DNA of 64,000 nt from Brachybacterium aquaticum (GTDB taxonomy: Bacteria; Actinomycetota; Actinomycetes; Actinomycetales; Dermabacteraceae), in assembly GCF_014204755.1 (NCBI RefSeq), contig NZ_JACHLZ010000001.1, positions 2,294,001 through 2,358,000 of the forward strand, in the 5' to 3' direction. How positions within the stretch are numbered: the first letter of the stretch is position 1; each line of letters opens with the position of its first letter. The position numbers and the translations under genes were made by a program. Below are positions 37,807 to 46,269 of this stretch, piece by piece. The notes beneath the pieces are model-generated. The model made no database searches, was not told the origin of the DNA, and saw nothing but the letters and a program-made list of their open reading frames with translations.

Positions 37807-39182
37807 CCTCCCGTCCCTCCGCAGCGCTCGTGCGCGCCGGCGTCGTCGGCGTCGTCGCGCTGCTGCTCGCCGTGCTGCTGGGCCGCCCGGCCCTGCTGCT
37901 GGCCGGGCTGCCGCTGCTGAGCTGGGCGCTCCTCGCGCAGGCGCTGCGGCTCGTGCGCGCGTCGGCCGACGGGGCCGGGCCGGCCGGGCGAGCGGCCGGT
38001 GGACGACCGGCCGACGGACGAGCGGCCAGCGGGCAGGCGGCCGACGTGCCCGCCCCGACCCTGCGCGTCGGCCGGCGCGTCCTCGAGGAGGGCGCGACCA
38101 CCTCCCTCACCGTCACCGCCGCGCCGGGCCTGCTCACCGCCGTCACCGTGCCGCTGCCGCCGGATGCGCACCTCGCCCCGCGCCACGGCGCCGTCGCCGG
38201 GGACGGGGAGGCCACGCTGCGCGTCACCGCCCGACGCTGGGGCCGCATCCGCCTCGGCCCCGTGCACGTGCTGGTCGCCGATCCGCTCGGCGCCCACCGC
38301 GCCCAGCGCGTCCTGCCCGCGGCCGACGTGCAGGTCCTGCCCTCCTCGAGCGTGCTCGAGGGTCCGGTGCAGGTCCCCACCCCGATCGGGATCAGCGGCG
38401 CGCACCTCTCGCGCCGCCGCGGGGACGGCACCGCCCTGTCCGAGGTGCGGCCGTTCCGGCCCGGCGACCGGTTGCACCGTCTGAACTGGCGCATCACCTC
38501 CCGCACCGGCGAGCTGCACACCAACGCGACCTTCACCGAGCAGGACACCGAGGTCCTCATCGTCACCGACACCACCGTCGACGTCGCCCCTGCCCCGTGG
38601 GCGGGCGAGGACGCGCCGACGAGCCTGGACATGACGATCCGCGCCACCACCGCGATCGCCCGCCACCACCTCACCGCCGGGGACCGCGTGGCGGTCTTCG
38701 ACCTCGGCCACCTCATCGGCCCGGTCCCCGCCGGCTCCGGACCCCGCCAGCTGCGGGTGCTCACCGCCGCCCTGTCCCGCGCGGGCCGCGACGACGGCGC
38801 ACACCGGCCCGTGCGCCGCCTGCGCACCGTCCGCCCCGGCACCCTCACCGTGGTGTGCACGCCGCTGCTCGGCAAGGACGTCCTCGAGCAGATCGGGGTG
38901 CTCGTCGCCCACGGCGCGGACGTGCTCGTGGTGGACACGCTCCCGCCCAGCATCGGGGACCTCTCCGTGCTGCGCGGCCGTCCCGTCGCCTACGAGGGCT
39001 CCGCCCCGGACCGGTTCTGGCCCGAGGCGTGGGCGCTGCGGCGCCAGCTGCGGCAGCGGACCGTGCGCGAGCTGCGCGAGGCCGGGGTGCCGGTCACCGC
39101 GTGGGAGGGCCCCTCCTCCCTCGCCCCGGTGCTGCTCTCCCTCAGCGCCGCCCGCTCCGCCCCGCGACGGAGGAGGTCCTGA
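37803..39182 (+). CDS. DUF58 membrane protein (von Willebrand factor A-like)
   Basis: 459 residues from ATG 37803. Two N-terminal helices (AGVVGVVALLLAVLLGRPAL and LLAGLPLLSWALLAQ) precede a low-complexity Gly/Arg/Ala insert (about 55-85) containing SADG and PADG repeats. A beta-rich domain follows, then the DUF58 core: ALSEVRPFRPGDRLHRLNWR. A vWA-like region is TEVLIVTDTTVD, with the MIDAS pattern only partly kept. It is the usual partner of MoxR ATPases. It overlaps the next gene by one or two bases. Confidence 0.9.
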   Translation: MTSRPSAALVRAGVVGVVALLLAVLLGRPALLLAGLPLLSWALLAQALRLVRASADGAGPAGRAAGGRPADGRAASGQAADVPAPTLRVGRRVLEEGATTSLTVTAAPGLLTAVTVPLPPDAHLAPRHGAVAGDGEATLRVTARRWGRIRLGPVHVLVADPLGAHRAQRVLPAADVQVLPSSSVLEGPVQVPTPIGISGAHLSRRRGDGTALSEVRPFRPGDRLHRLNWRITSRTGELHTNATFTEQDTEVLIVTDTTVDVAPAPWAGEDAPTSLDMTIRATTAIARHHLTAGDRVAVFDLGHLIGPVPAGSGPRQLRVLTAALSRAGRDDGAHRPVRRLRTVRPGTLTVVCTPLLGKDVLEQIGVLVAHGADVLVVDTLPPSIGDLSVLRGRPVAYEGSAPDRFWPEAWALRRQLRQRTVRELREAGVPVTAWEGPSSLAPVLLSLSAARSAPRRRRS

Positions 39183-39751
39183 TGCGCCTCGCCCATCTCG
39201 TCGACCCGCTCGCGGAGCGGCTGCTCGTGCTGCGCACCGTCAGCGGCACCCAGTGGCTGCTGCGGCTGACCGGCGCGACGACGAGCATCGCCGCACTGCT
39301 GCTCACCCTCGGCCCCGGCGCCTCCTGGCACCTGGGCTCGGCGCTCGTGACCCTGTGCGTCGCCCTCGCCGTGCTGCTCCAGCTGCGACACCCCGACAGC
39401 GACCTCGCCCTGATCGGACCGCTCGCGACGCTCGTGGGGCTGGCGACCCTCGGGGACCCGTCCGTGCCGCGCGCCGCCGGGACCGGGCTCCTGCTGCTGC
39501 TCGCCCACTCCGCCTCGGCGCTCGCCGCGACGCTGCCCCCGCACGGCCGCTTCGAGGGCTCCGCCTGGCGCCTCGCCGGCCGCGGTATGGTCGCGGTCCT
39601 CGCCCTCACCGTGCTGCTCGGCGGGCTCGTGCTGCTGCTCGCCGGGGTGCAGCTCGGCGCCTGGGCGATGGTGCTCGGCACCCTCGCGGCGATCGGGTTG
39701 CTGATCGCGGTGCTGCCCCGCACCCCGGGCGGGCCCGTCGGCCGGCCGTGA
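39182..39751 (+). CDS. Hypothetical membrane protein, end of MoxR operon
   Basis: 189 residues. Five or so hydrophobic segments with almost no soluble domain: TSIAALLLTLGPGASWHLG, ALVTLCVALAVLLQL, LIGPLATLVGLATLG, TGLLLLLAHSASALAAT and VLALTVLLGGLVLLLAGVQL, then WAMVLGTLAAIGLLIAVL. Start ATG overlaps the DUF58 stop as TGATG. No family recognised; operon position suggests it belongs to the MoxR/DUF58 envelope complex. Confidence 0.75.
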   Translation: MRLAHLVDPLAERLLVLRTVSGTQWLLRLTGATTSIAALLLTLGPGASWHLGSALVTLCVALAVLLQLRHPDSDLALIGPLATLVGLATLGDPSVPRAAGTGLLLLLAHSASALAATLPPHGRFEGSAWRLAGRGMVAVLALTVLLGGLVLLLAGVQLGAWAMVLGTLAAIGLLIAVLPRTPGGPVGRP

Positions 39752-39791
39752 GAAGCCTCGCGGCGCCCTGCCATCGCACGCCGCGCAGGAC

Positions 39792-39797
39792 TACCGT
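39792..39797 (+). promoter_or_regulatory. -10 box of msrA, leaderless
   Basis: TACCGT, 7 bases ahead of ATG 39805. Confidence 0.5.
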
Positions 39798-39804
39798 GGC
39801 GGAC

Positions 39805-40500
39805 ATGTGGCAGATGATGGACCTCCTGTACGCGCACAAGAAGGACATGGTCGCGCCGGAGGACGCCCTCGAGGGCCGGCCCGGCTACCCCTATCCCCTC
39901 GCGCGGGAGCACCTCGTGCTCGGCACCGACATGCTCGGCCCCGACGCCCCGACCGACCCCCGCCCCTGGCCCGCAGGCTCCGAGGAGCTGATCCTCGCCG
40001 GCGGCTGCTTCTGGGGCATCGAACGGATCGCCTGGGAGATCCCCGGCGTGCACACCACCTCCGCGGGGTACGCGGGCGGATACACCCCGCACCCCACGTA
40101 CGAGGAGGTCTTCTCTGCCCGCACCGGCCACGCCGAGGCGGTGCGCGTGATCTACACCGGCGGCGAGGAGACCCTGCGCGCCCTGCTCACTGAGTTCTGG
40201 CAGCAGCACGACCCCACCACCGCCAACCGGCAGGGCAACGACGTGGGCACCGAGTACCGCAGCGCCGTGTACTGGACCACCGAGGCGCAGGGCGAGATCG
40301 TCCGCGCCTCCGCCGAGAGCTACCAGCAGGCGCTGGACGCGGCCGGCCGCGGTGCGATCACGACGGAGCTGTCACCGCTGGCCGAGGCCGGCAACGGTGA
40401 GTACTACACCGCCGAGCCCGAGCACCAGCAGTACCTCGCCAAGAACCCCGGCGGCTACTGCAACCACGGCTTCAACGGGGTGGCCTGCTCGCTGGGCTGA
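39805..40500 (+). CDS. msrA: Peptide methionine sulfoxide reductase MsrA
   Basis: 231 residues. It reduces the S-epimer of methionine sulfoxide in proteins. The catalytic motif GGCFWGIERIAWEIPGVHTT has its nucleophile Cys. YAGGYTPHPTYEEVFSARTG, the motif FWQQHDPTTANRQGNDVGTE and the end YLAKNPGGYCNHGFNGVACS, with recycling cysteines, all fit the family. An N-terminal extension of about 60 residues (MWQMMDLLYAHKKDMVAPED) is common in actinobacterial MsrA. ATG 39805 is supported by the TACCGT box 7 bases upstream. Confidence 0.96.
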   Translation: MWQMMDLLYAHKKDMVAPEDALEGRPGYPYPLAREHLVLGTDMLGPDAPTDPRPWPAGSEELILAGGCFWGIERIAWEIPGVHTTSAGYAGGYTPHPTYEEVFSARTGHAEAVRVIYTGGEETLRALLTEFWQQHDPTTANRQGNDVGTEYRSAVYWTTEAQGEIVRASAESYQQALDAAGRGAITTELSPLAEAGNGEYYTAEPEHQQYLAKNPGGYCNHGFNGVACSLG

Positions 40501-40536
40501 GCCTGTCTGCGGCACCTGTCCGAGGCGCGGCGCCGC

Positions 40537-40610
40537 CTGCAGAAAGGGTGTCAGGGCGCACGCCGTGACGATATTCATCGCACCGTCCGCTGAGAGGCCC
40601 CTTTCTGCAG
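40537..40610. repeat. 12-base inverted repeat around a 50-base AT-richer core
   Basis: CTGCAGAAAGGG at 40537-40548 and its exact complement at 40599-40610. The intervening segment includes GACGATATTC, less GC-rich than anything around. It lies between the convergent msrA and subtilase genes, just before their shared terminator. No transposase or target duplication is visible. Confidence 0.6.
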
Positions 40611-40628
40611 ATCGTCCCGGACACAGCG

Positions 40629-40664
40629 AAGGGCGGCCGTCCCCTATCGGGAACGGCCGCCCTT
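40629..40664. terminator. Bidirectional terminator between msrA and the subtilase gene
   Basis: AAGGGCGGCCGT (40629-40640) pairs exactly with 40653-40664. Inner bases CCC and GGG extend the stem. The A/T ends of the stem provide short T tracts in both directions, fitting two convergent genes. A GTCAGGCACCTGC direct repeat follows at about 40672-40697. Confidence 0.8.
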
Positions 40665-40710
40665 GCGGCGGTCAGGCACCTGCCGTCAGGCACCTGCGGT
40701 CAGCTCGGGA

Positions 40711-43395
40711 TCAGTGGGACCCGGGCTTCGGCTTCTCCGAGTACTTCACGGTGAACGTGGGCGAGGTGTAGGTGTCCCAGTGCGCGGGGTTCTTCGGATC
40801 GCCGAGGGCGCGCAGCACCTTCATCTCCAGGACGTACTCACCGTCCTTGACGAACTTGGACTTGTCGTTCTTCAGCGCGTAGCTGCCGTCCCAGGTCCAG
40901 ATCTCCGGCTCCGGCGAGCGGCCCAGGTGGTCCTCCGCCACGATCGTACCCACGGAGGGGTTCACGTTCTTGAGCTTGCCCTTGTTGCCGACCTCGTAGG
41001 CGGTGATCTCCACCCGCTCGACCGGGTAGGCGAAGCCGTAGACGAGGTAGGGCACGTCGCCGTTCTTCATGGTGTAGGTGTGGCCGTCCTCACGGACGAA
41101 CCCGATGTACCCGTCGCCGGTGCTGGCGCCGAGGGTGGGCAGGTCCATGCCCATGTCGTCGAAGGCGGCGAGGGCCTGGTAGTCGCCGGACAGCCCGGCG
41201 AAGGGGACCACGAGGTCGTCGTCGGCGCCGGTCAGGGTGACCCAGCCGCCGTAGATGATGCCGTCCTCGCCGAAGTCCTCGCCGATCGTGACGGTGATGT
41301 CCGCGGAGCCGTTGGCGGGGACGGTGACCGTCGTCGCCGAGGACTCGAAGGTCGCCGGGGCGTCGTAGAAGGCCGGGTCCGAGGTCGGGGCGCCGGTGGC
41401 GATGCCGTCCTGGACGCCGACGTCGTAGGTCTTCTCGACGTCGGAGTCGTTGGTGACGGTGAGGGTGACGGACTTCGGTCCGGCCTCGCCCTCGCCGAGC
41501 GAGATGGACGGCTGCTCCACGCGGGTGGTGGCGTGGACAGCGCCGACCATGTTCAGCAGGCCCGCGCCCTGGCGGTGGACCGGCTCGAGGTAGCCCATGT
41601 CAGTGATGAGCGACCAGGTCAGCGGATCGGCCGAGTTCATCATCGCGGTCTTGACGTCCTGCGGGGACAGCTCCGGACGGGCCTGCAGCAGCAGCGCCGC
41701 GGCGCCGGCCACGTGCGGGGCCGCCATGGAGGTGCCGGACATCGAGCCGTGGCCGCCTTCCTCGAGCGGGAGGGTGGACCAGATGGAGCCGCCGGGGGCG
41801 GCGATGTCGGGCTTGAGCTGCAGCTCGGCGGTCAGGCCGTAGGAGGAGAAGTCCGAGACCAGACCCCCGGTCTCGTTCTCCAGGCTCGTGGTGTCGGACT
41901 CCCAGGTCCAGGTCACGGCGCCGGCGGCGAGCGCCTCCTGCAGGGCGAGGCCGTCGGCCTGGGTGAGCATGACGACCGGGATGGTCAGGGCCGGATCGCC
42001 CTCGACGGTGGGGTTCACCGCGCCGGGCTGGTTGTCGTACAGGATGACGGCGTCGTAGCCGGCCTGCTCGCCGGCGAGCGCCTTCTCGCGGAAGGAGCAC
42101 ACGCCGCGCTCGATCAGCAGCGCCTGGCCGGGGCCGGTGGCGGGGGTGACGGCCGACGGGTCGCAGGCGCGGGCCGCGTCGGTGTCCGGGGCACCGGCGG
42201 AGACGAGCGCGAGCTCGCCGGAGGTGGGCGGCTGCGGGGCGCCGCTGGCCGCGCTGTAGGCGCGCGGAGCGCCGGCGGCGGTGCCGTAGGGCGACTGCCG
42301 GACGGCGTTGTCCACGGAGGCGACGGTGATCGCGGAGGCGGACACGCCCGGGGAGCCGCTGGAGAAGGTGCCCGACTCGCCCTCGTTGCCGGCGGAGATC
42401 ACCATGGTGACGCCGTTCGCCGACAGGAGGTCGCTCATCTGCGAGGTCGGGTAGTCCTGCCAGGTCATGAACGAGGCGCCGAGGGACATGTTGACCACGT
42501 CCGCGCCGTCCTCCATCGCCCGCTCCATGGCCTCGAGGATGATCTCGGTGTCGCTGGAGCCGTTGCAGCCGAAGACGCGGTAGGAGAGCAGGTCGACCTT
42601 CGGGGCGACGCCGATCACCTCGCCGTGGGCGCCGATGATGCCCGCGACGTGGGTGCCGTGGCCGCCGCAGTCGTCGGGGTACTGGTCGGGCACGGGGGCC
42701 AGGCCCTTGCTGGCGTCGTAGTCGTCGCCGACGAGGTCGTAGCCGCCCACGACCCGGGTGCCCGGGAAGTCCGCGGTCTCGTCGTTGACGCCGGAGCCGC
42801 CGAGGTCGGGGTTGTTGTAGTCGATGCCGGAGTCGATCACGGCGACGGTGACGCCCTGGCCGTTCAGGCCGTCGACCTGCTGGACCTGGCTGACGCCGGT
42901 CATGTCGTTGGCGTTGACGTCCTGCGGGGTCGCGTCGACGGGAGCGGGTGCAGGGACCTCGAGCACGGGGTAGACGGCGCGGACGCCGGAGACGGCGCGG
43001 AGCTTCTCGACGTCGGCGTCGTCCATCGCGACCGACATGCCGTTCCAGCCCGAGGTGAAGGTCTCCTGCACCTCGAGCGGGATCGACGCGGCCGCGGCGC
43101 GCTCGCGCACCTTCTTCTGGGAGTTCTCGGCGGAGGTGGCGGAGCCGCCGCGCAGCGTCGGGTCGCCCTCGACCTCGACGAGCCAGCGGCCGGAGATCGG
43201 GGTCTGCCCGGCGTCGATGACCTCCTGCGGCGGGGTGACGTCCACGCCCAGGTCGGAGGCGGTGCCGAGGAGCTCCGGCCCCGCACCGTCGGCGAGTGCG
43301 GGAGGGGTCGCGAGCAGGCCCGCGACGAGCGCGGCACCGGCGGTCGCGGCGAGCGCTCCGCGGGGTCGGGGCAGATCTGATCTGTGCAGGGGCAT
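40711..43395 (-). CDS. Secreted S8 serine protease (subtilase) with PA domain
   Basis: About 894 residues. ATG 43395 has AAGGA at 8 bases; ATG 43401 is closer but possible. A Sec signal (about 1-35, ALAATAGAALVAGLLATPPA) is followed by an inhibitor I9-like propeptide region (RWLVEVEGDPTLRGG). Catalytic triad: Asp in VTVAVIDSGIDYNNPDLGG, His in DDCGGHGTHVAGIIGAHGE, Ser in SMSGTSMAAPHVAGAAALLL. A PA domain is inserted (RGVCSFREKALAGEQAGYDA). C-terminal beta-sandwich regions probably aid substrate binding. There is no LPxTG anchor, so it is probably released. Confidence 0.95.
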   Translation of the reverse strand: MPLHRSDLPRPRGALAATAGAALVAGLLATPPALADGAGPELLGTASDLGVDVTPPQEVIDAGQTPISGRWLVEVEGDPTLRGGSATSAENSQKKVRERAAAASIPLEVQETFTSGWNGMSVAMDDADVEKLRAVSGVRAVYPVLEVPAPAPVDATPQDVNANDMTGVSQVQQVDGLNGQGVTVAVIDSGIDYNNPDLGGSGVNDETADFPGTRVVGGYDLVGDDYDASKGLAPVPDQYPDDCGGHGTHVAGIIGAHGEVIGVAPKVDLLSYRVFGCNGSSDTEIILEAMERAMEDGADVVNMSLGASFMTWQDYPTSQMSDLLSANGVTMVISAGNEGESGTFSSGSPGVSASAITVASVDNAVRQSPYGTAAGAPRAYSAASGAPQPPTSGELALVSAGAPDTDAARACDPSAVTPATGPGQALLIERGVCSFREKALAGEQAGYDAVILYDNQPGAVNPTVEGDPALTIPVVMLTQADGLALQEALAAGAVTWTWESDTTSLENETGGLVSDFSSYGLTAELQLKPDIAAPGGSIWSTLPLEEGGHGSMSGTSMAAPHVAGAAALLLQARPELSPQDVKTAMMNSADPLTWSLITDMGYLEPVHRQGAGLLNMVGAVHATTRVEQPSISLGEGEAGPKSVTLTVTNDSDVEKTYDVGVQDGIATGAPTSDPAFYDAPATFESSATTVTVPANGSADITVTIGEDFGEDGIIYGGWVTLTGADDDLVVPFAGLSGDYQALAAFDDMGMDLPTLGASTGDGYIGFVREDGHTYTMKNGDVPYLVYGFAYPVERVEITAYEVGNKGKLKNVNPSVGTIVAEDHLGRSPEPEIWTWDGSYALKNDKSKFVKDGEYVLEMKVLRALGDPKNPAHWDTYTSPTFTVKYSEKPKPGSH

Positions 43396-43628
43396 GGTCA
43401 TCGTCCTTCAGGGAGGGGGAGTGCGCGGTGCGCGCGTCATTGCGCTTCCGGGGGACCGGGGTGCATCGCCTCCGGCATTTCATCATGTGATCCAACCCAC
43501 CGCCGCCGTTCCCGGGAAAACGGTCTCTGCCGTTACCGATGCGTAATCTGCCGAGCGGTACTCCTCGAGGGTGCGTCTCCGGACCGCTTCCGCGTCAGGA
43601 CTGCCGGCGCCTCGGGACCGCCGGCGCC

Positions 43629-44462
43629 TCAGGGCGTCTCGGTCTCCCGCGCGAGCGTGATCTCCTCGGGCCCGGGGAGCACGAAGCCGGGCAGCGCCAG
43701 CATCTCCAGGGCGTGCTCGAGGCGGGGCTCGTCGCCCGGGACCATCACGGAGAGCATCGAGAGCCGGCCCTCGTGGATGTGCAGCATGAGGGCGTAGCCG
43801 ATCGCGCCGCGGCGGAAGTGCCCGGTCACGGGCCAGGTCTGCTGGCGCGGCACGGCCAGGCGCTCGGGCTCCTCGACGTGGAGGGTCACGTCCGCTCCCG
43901 CGTAGCCCGGGTCCAGCACCCGGGTGCGGGGAAGCTGCGCGCGCAGCGCCTCGGCGCCCGCGGGGGCGGGGCCCTCCGGCGGATCGGCGAGGAGGGCCTC
44001 GATGAGCGCCGCGACCTCCCCGGGCAGCTCCGAGGAGTCCGGCTGGTCGAACATCTCCTCGACCGAGCGGCCGTGCGGGGCGAGTTCGGCGAGGCTCGGC
44101 AGCGCGACCATGGCGGCGGCGCCCGCGGCGCCGAGCACCGCGAGGACGGGCCGGGGGTGGGGCACGCCGAGCTTCTGCAGCCCGTCGACCACCGCGCCGT
44201 CCACCCGCTCGAGCACGTCCATCAGTCCCAGGGTCACGCCGCCGGTGACGATCCCCTCGCGGGCCGGGTCCAGCAGCGCGGACTCGGGGTGGGAGGTGCC
44301 GGCGGCGAGCGCCCCGGTGAACGCCGCGACCCCGATCCGGTAGGCGCCGTGCGCCCAGGGGCCCAGGCGGCGGTGCTCCACGAGGGTCAGCGCGCCGGCG
44401 GCTCCAGCCGCGGCCGCCGCGGCGGCGGCCCGGCGCAGCCGCGGGGCGGACAGCGAGGTCAT
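43629..44462 (-). CDS. Hypothetical protein
   Basis: 277 residues. An Ala-rich N-terminal hydrophobic stretch (RAAAAAAAAGAAGALTLVEH) could be a signal or membrane anchor, and another lies around VLAVLGAAGAAAMVALPSLA. The C-terminal half is soluble, with DVTLHVEEPERLAVPRQQTW and MLHIHEGRLSMLSVMVPGDE, hinting at a beta-rich domain. I do not recognise the family. TAGACT 6 bases before ATG 44462 points to a leaderless message. The 233-base gap to the subtilase gene holds a TTCCCGGGAA palindrome but no gene. Confidence 0.75.
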   Translation of the reverse strand: MTSLSAPRLRRAAAAAAAAGAAGALTLVEHRRLGPWAHGAYRIGVAAFTGALAAGTSHPESALLDPAREGIVTGGVTLGLMDVLERVDGAVVDGLQKLGVPHPRPVLAVLGAAGAAAMVALPSLAELAPHGRSVEEMFDQPDSSELPGEVAALIEALLADPPEGPAPAGAEALRAQLPRTRVLDPGYAGADVTLHVEEPERLAVPRQQTWPVTGHFRRGAIGYALMLHIHEGRLSMLSVMVPGDEPRLEHALEMLALPGFVLPGPEEITLARETETP

Positions 44463-44468
44463 GGCGGA

Positions 44469-44474
44469 AGTCTA
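44469..44474 (-). promoter_or_regulatory. -10 box of the 44462 gene, leaderless
   Basis: TAGACT on the minus strand, 6 bases ahead of ATG 44462. Confidence 0.5.
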
Positions 44475-44639
44475 GGTCCCCGACCGACGGGGCCGCTGGG
44501 TCCCGGCCGCGAGGGTCCTGGGGGTCCTACAGGGGCGACCCACAGGGTCGGCCCACGGGGCGGCCGACGGGGCCCCCGCGGGATCCGCTCCGAGCCTGCG
44601 CGAGGGCCGGGGGTCCTTCCTGCGCGCGGGCCCCGGCAC

Positions 44640-44645
44640 TAGCCT
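44640..44645 (+). promoter_or_regulatory. -10 box of the AspT/YidE-like gene, leaderless
   Basis: TAGCCT, 6 bases ahead of ATG 44652. Confidence 0.5.
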
Positions 44646-44651
44646 TCGACC

Positions 44652-46241
44652 ATGCTCGACGTGCTCGCGTCCTCGCCCCTGCTGACCGTGTTCCTGGTGG
44701 TCTCGCTGGGCTCACTGCTGGGCTCGGTGAGGCTCGGACCGGTGCGCTTCGGCGCGGCCGGCGCCCTGTTCGTCGGTCTCGCGATCGGGGCGCTGGACCC
44801 GCGCCTCGGCGAGGGGCTGGGGCTCGTGCAGTCCGTGGGCCTGGCCCTGTTCGTGTTCACGATCGGTCTCGCGGCGGGCGGCTCCTTCTTCCGCGACCTG
44901 CGCACCCAGACCCCGCTGCTGGCCGGCGCCTCGGTGCTCCTGGTGCTCGTCGGGGCGCTGACGCTCACCGCCGGGAAGGTGCTGGGCCTGGATCCCGGGA
45001 TCGTCGGGGGCCTCTTCGCGGGCATGCTCACCACCACCCCGGCACTGGCCGCAGCGACCTCCGCCCTGGACGGCGCGACCGCGCCGGCCGTCGGCTATGC
45101 GATCGCCTATCCCGTCGGCGTGCTGGTGGCGATGATGGTGCTGACCGTCGTGGCGCGGCGCCCTCTGCCCGGCACCAAGGACCCCGAGCCGCTCTCGGCC
45201 GGCGGACTGCTGGACATCACCGTCCACGTGGAGCATCCGATGCGGATCAAGGACATCCCCGGCATCGCCGTGACCCCGGGCCGCTCCGACGGCCAGGTGC
45301 GCATGTCCTACCTGCTGCGCGACGGCGCGATGCGCGTCGCACAGCCGGACGACGACCTCGAGCGCGGGGACCTCATGGTGCTGGTGGGGATCCCGGACGC
45401 GGTGCGCACCGCCGCCGAGGCCCTCGGCCACCGCTCTGCGCGTCACCTGGCCGACGAGCGCTCCGTCGTCGACCACCGCCGCTACGTGGTCTCCGACCCC
45501 CGCATCGCCGGACGCACCGTCGCCGAGCTGCGCGTCCCCGCCCGGCTCGGCGGGATCATCACCCGCATCCGCCGCGGCGACCGCGACCTGCTGGCGATGC
45601 CGGACATGACCCTCCGGCTCGGCGACCGGGTGCGGGTGGTCCTGCCCCGGGAGCGGCTCAAGGACGCCCGGCGCCTGCTCGGCGACTCGGAGAAGCGCGT
45701 CACCGAGGTCGACTTCGGCAGCGCGGGCCTCGGCGTCGCGATCGGCGTGGGCCTGGGGCTGTTGACCCTTCCGCTGCCGGGCGGGGCGGCGCTCGCCCTG
45801 GGCAGCGCCGCCGGGCCGCTGCTCGTGGGCCTGGTGCTGGGACGGCTAGAGCGCACCGGACCGCTGGTGTGGACCATCCCGGCGGCCGCGAACCTCACCA
45901 TCCGCCAGCTGGGCCTGGTGCTCTTCCTCGCCGCCGTGGGCCTCTCCAGCGGTCAGGCCTTCGCCTCCCAGGCCTTCACCCTCACCGGTCTCGCGGTCGC
46001 CCTCACCGCCGCCGTCGTGCTGCTGCTGGGACTCGCGGCGTTCTGGGCGCTCGGGAGGGTGCTGGGGCTGTCCGCCCCGCGCACCGCCGGGGCGATGGCG
46101 GGCTTCGTGGGTCAGCCGGTGCTGCTCAGCCACGTCGACTCGCTCGTGGACGACGAGCGCACCGAGTCCGGCTACTCCGCGCTGTACGCGATGGGGATCG
46201 TCGTGAAGATCATCGTGGTGCAGGTGATCGTCGCGGTCTGA
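44652..46241 (+). CDS. AspT/YidE-family transporter with TrkA-C domains
   Basis: 529 residues. Two blocks of five to six helices (about 8-160 and 355-529) flank a cytoplasmic region with two RCK/TrkA-C domains (DITVHVEHPMRIKDIPGIAV to LMVLVGIPDAVRTAAEA, and VSDPRIAGRTVAELRVPARL to LRLGDRVRVVLPRERLKDA). Each half has the AspT-Asp_Al_Ex features: FTIGLAAGGSFF with GMLTTTPALAAATSAL, and FLAAVGLSSGQAF with GAMAGFVGQPVLL. Relatives exchange organic anions such as aspartate/alanine; the substrate here is open. No decarboxylase gene is adjacent. Confidence 0.9.
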   Translation: MLDVLASSPLLTVFLVVSLGSLLGSVRLGPVRFGAAGALFVGLAIGALDPRLGEGLGLVQSVGLALFVFTIGLAAGGSFFRDLRTQTPLLAGASVLLVLVGALTLTAGKVLGLDPGIVGGLFAGMLTTTPALAAATSALDGATAPAVGYAIAYPVGVLVAMMVLTVVARRPLPGTKDPEPLSAGGLLDITVHVEHPMRIKDIPGIAVTPGRSDGQVRMSYLLRDGAMRVAQPDDDLERGDLMVLVGIPDAVRTAAEALGHRSARHLADERSVVDHRRYVVSDPRIAGRTVAELRVPARLGGIITRIRRGDRDLLAMPDMTLRLGDRVRVVLPRERLKDARRLLGDSEKRVTEVDFGSAGLGVAIGVGLGLLTLPLPGGAALALGSAAGPLLVGLVLGRLERTGPLVWTIPAAANLTIRQLGLVLFLAAVGLSSGQAFASQAFTLTGLAVALTAAVVLLLGLAAFWALGRVLGLSAPRTAGAMAGFVGQPVLLSHVDSLVDDERTESGYSALYAMGIVVKIIVVQVIVAV

Positions 46242-46257
46242 GGGCGAGAGCGCCGGT

Positions 46258-46263
46258 TACCCT
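46258..46263 (+). promoter_or_regulatory. -10 box of the DUF2079 gene, leaderless
   Basis: TACCCT, 6 bases ahead of GTG 46270. Confidence 0.5.
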
Positions 46264-46269
46264 CGTCGG

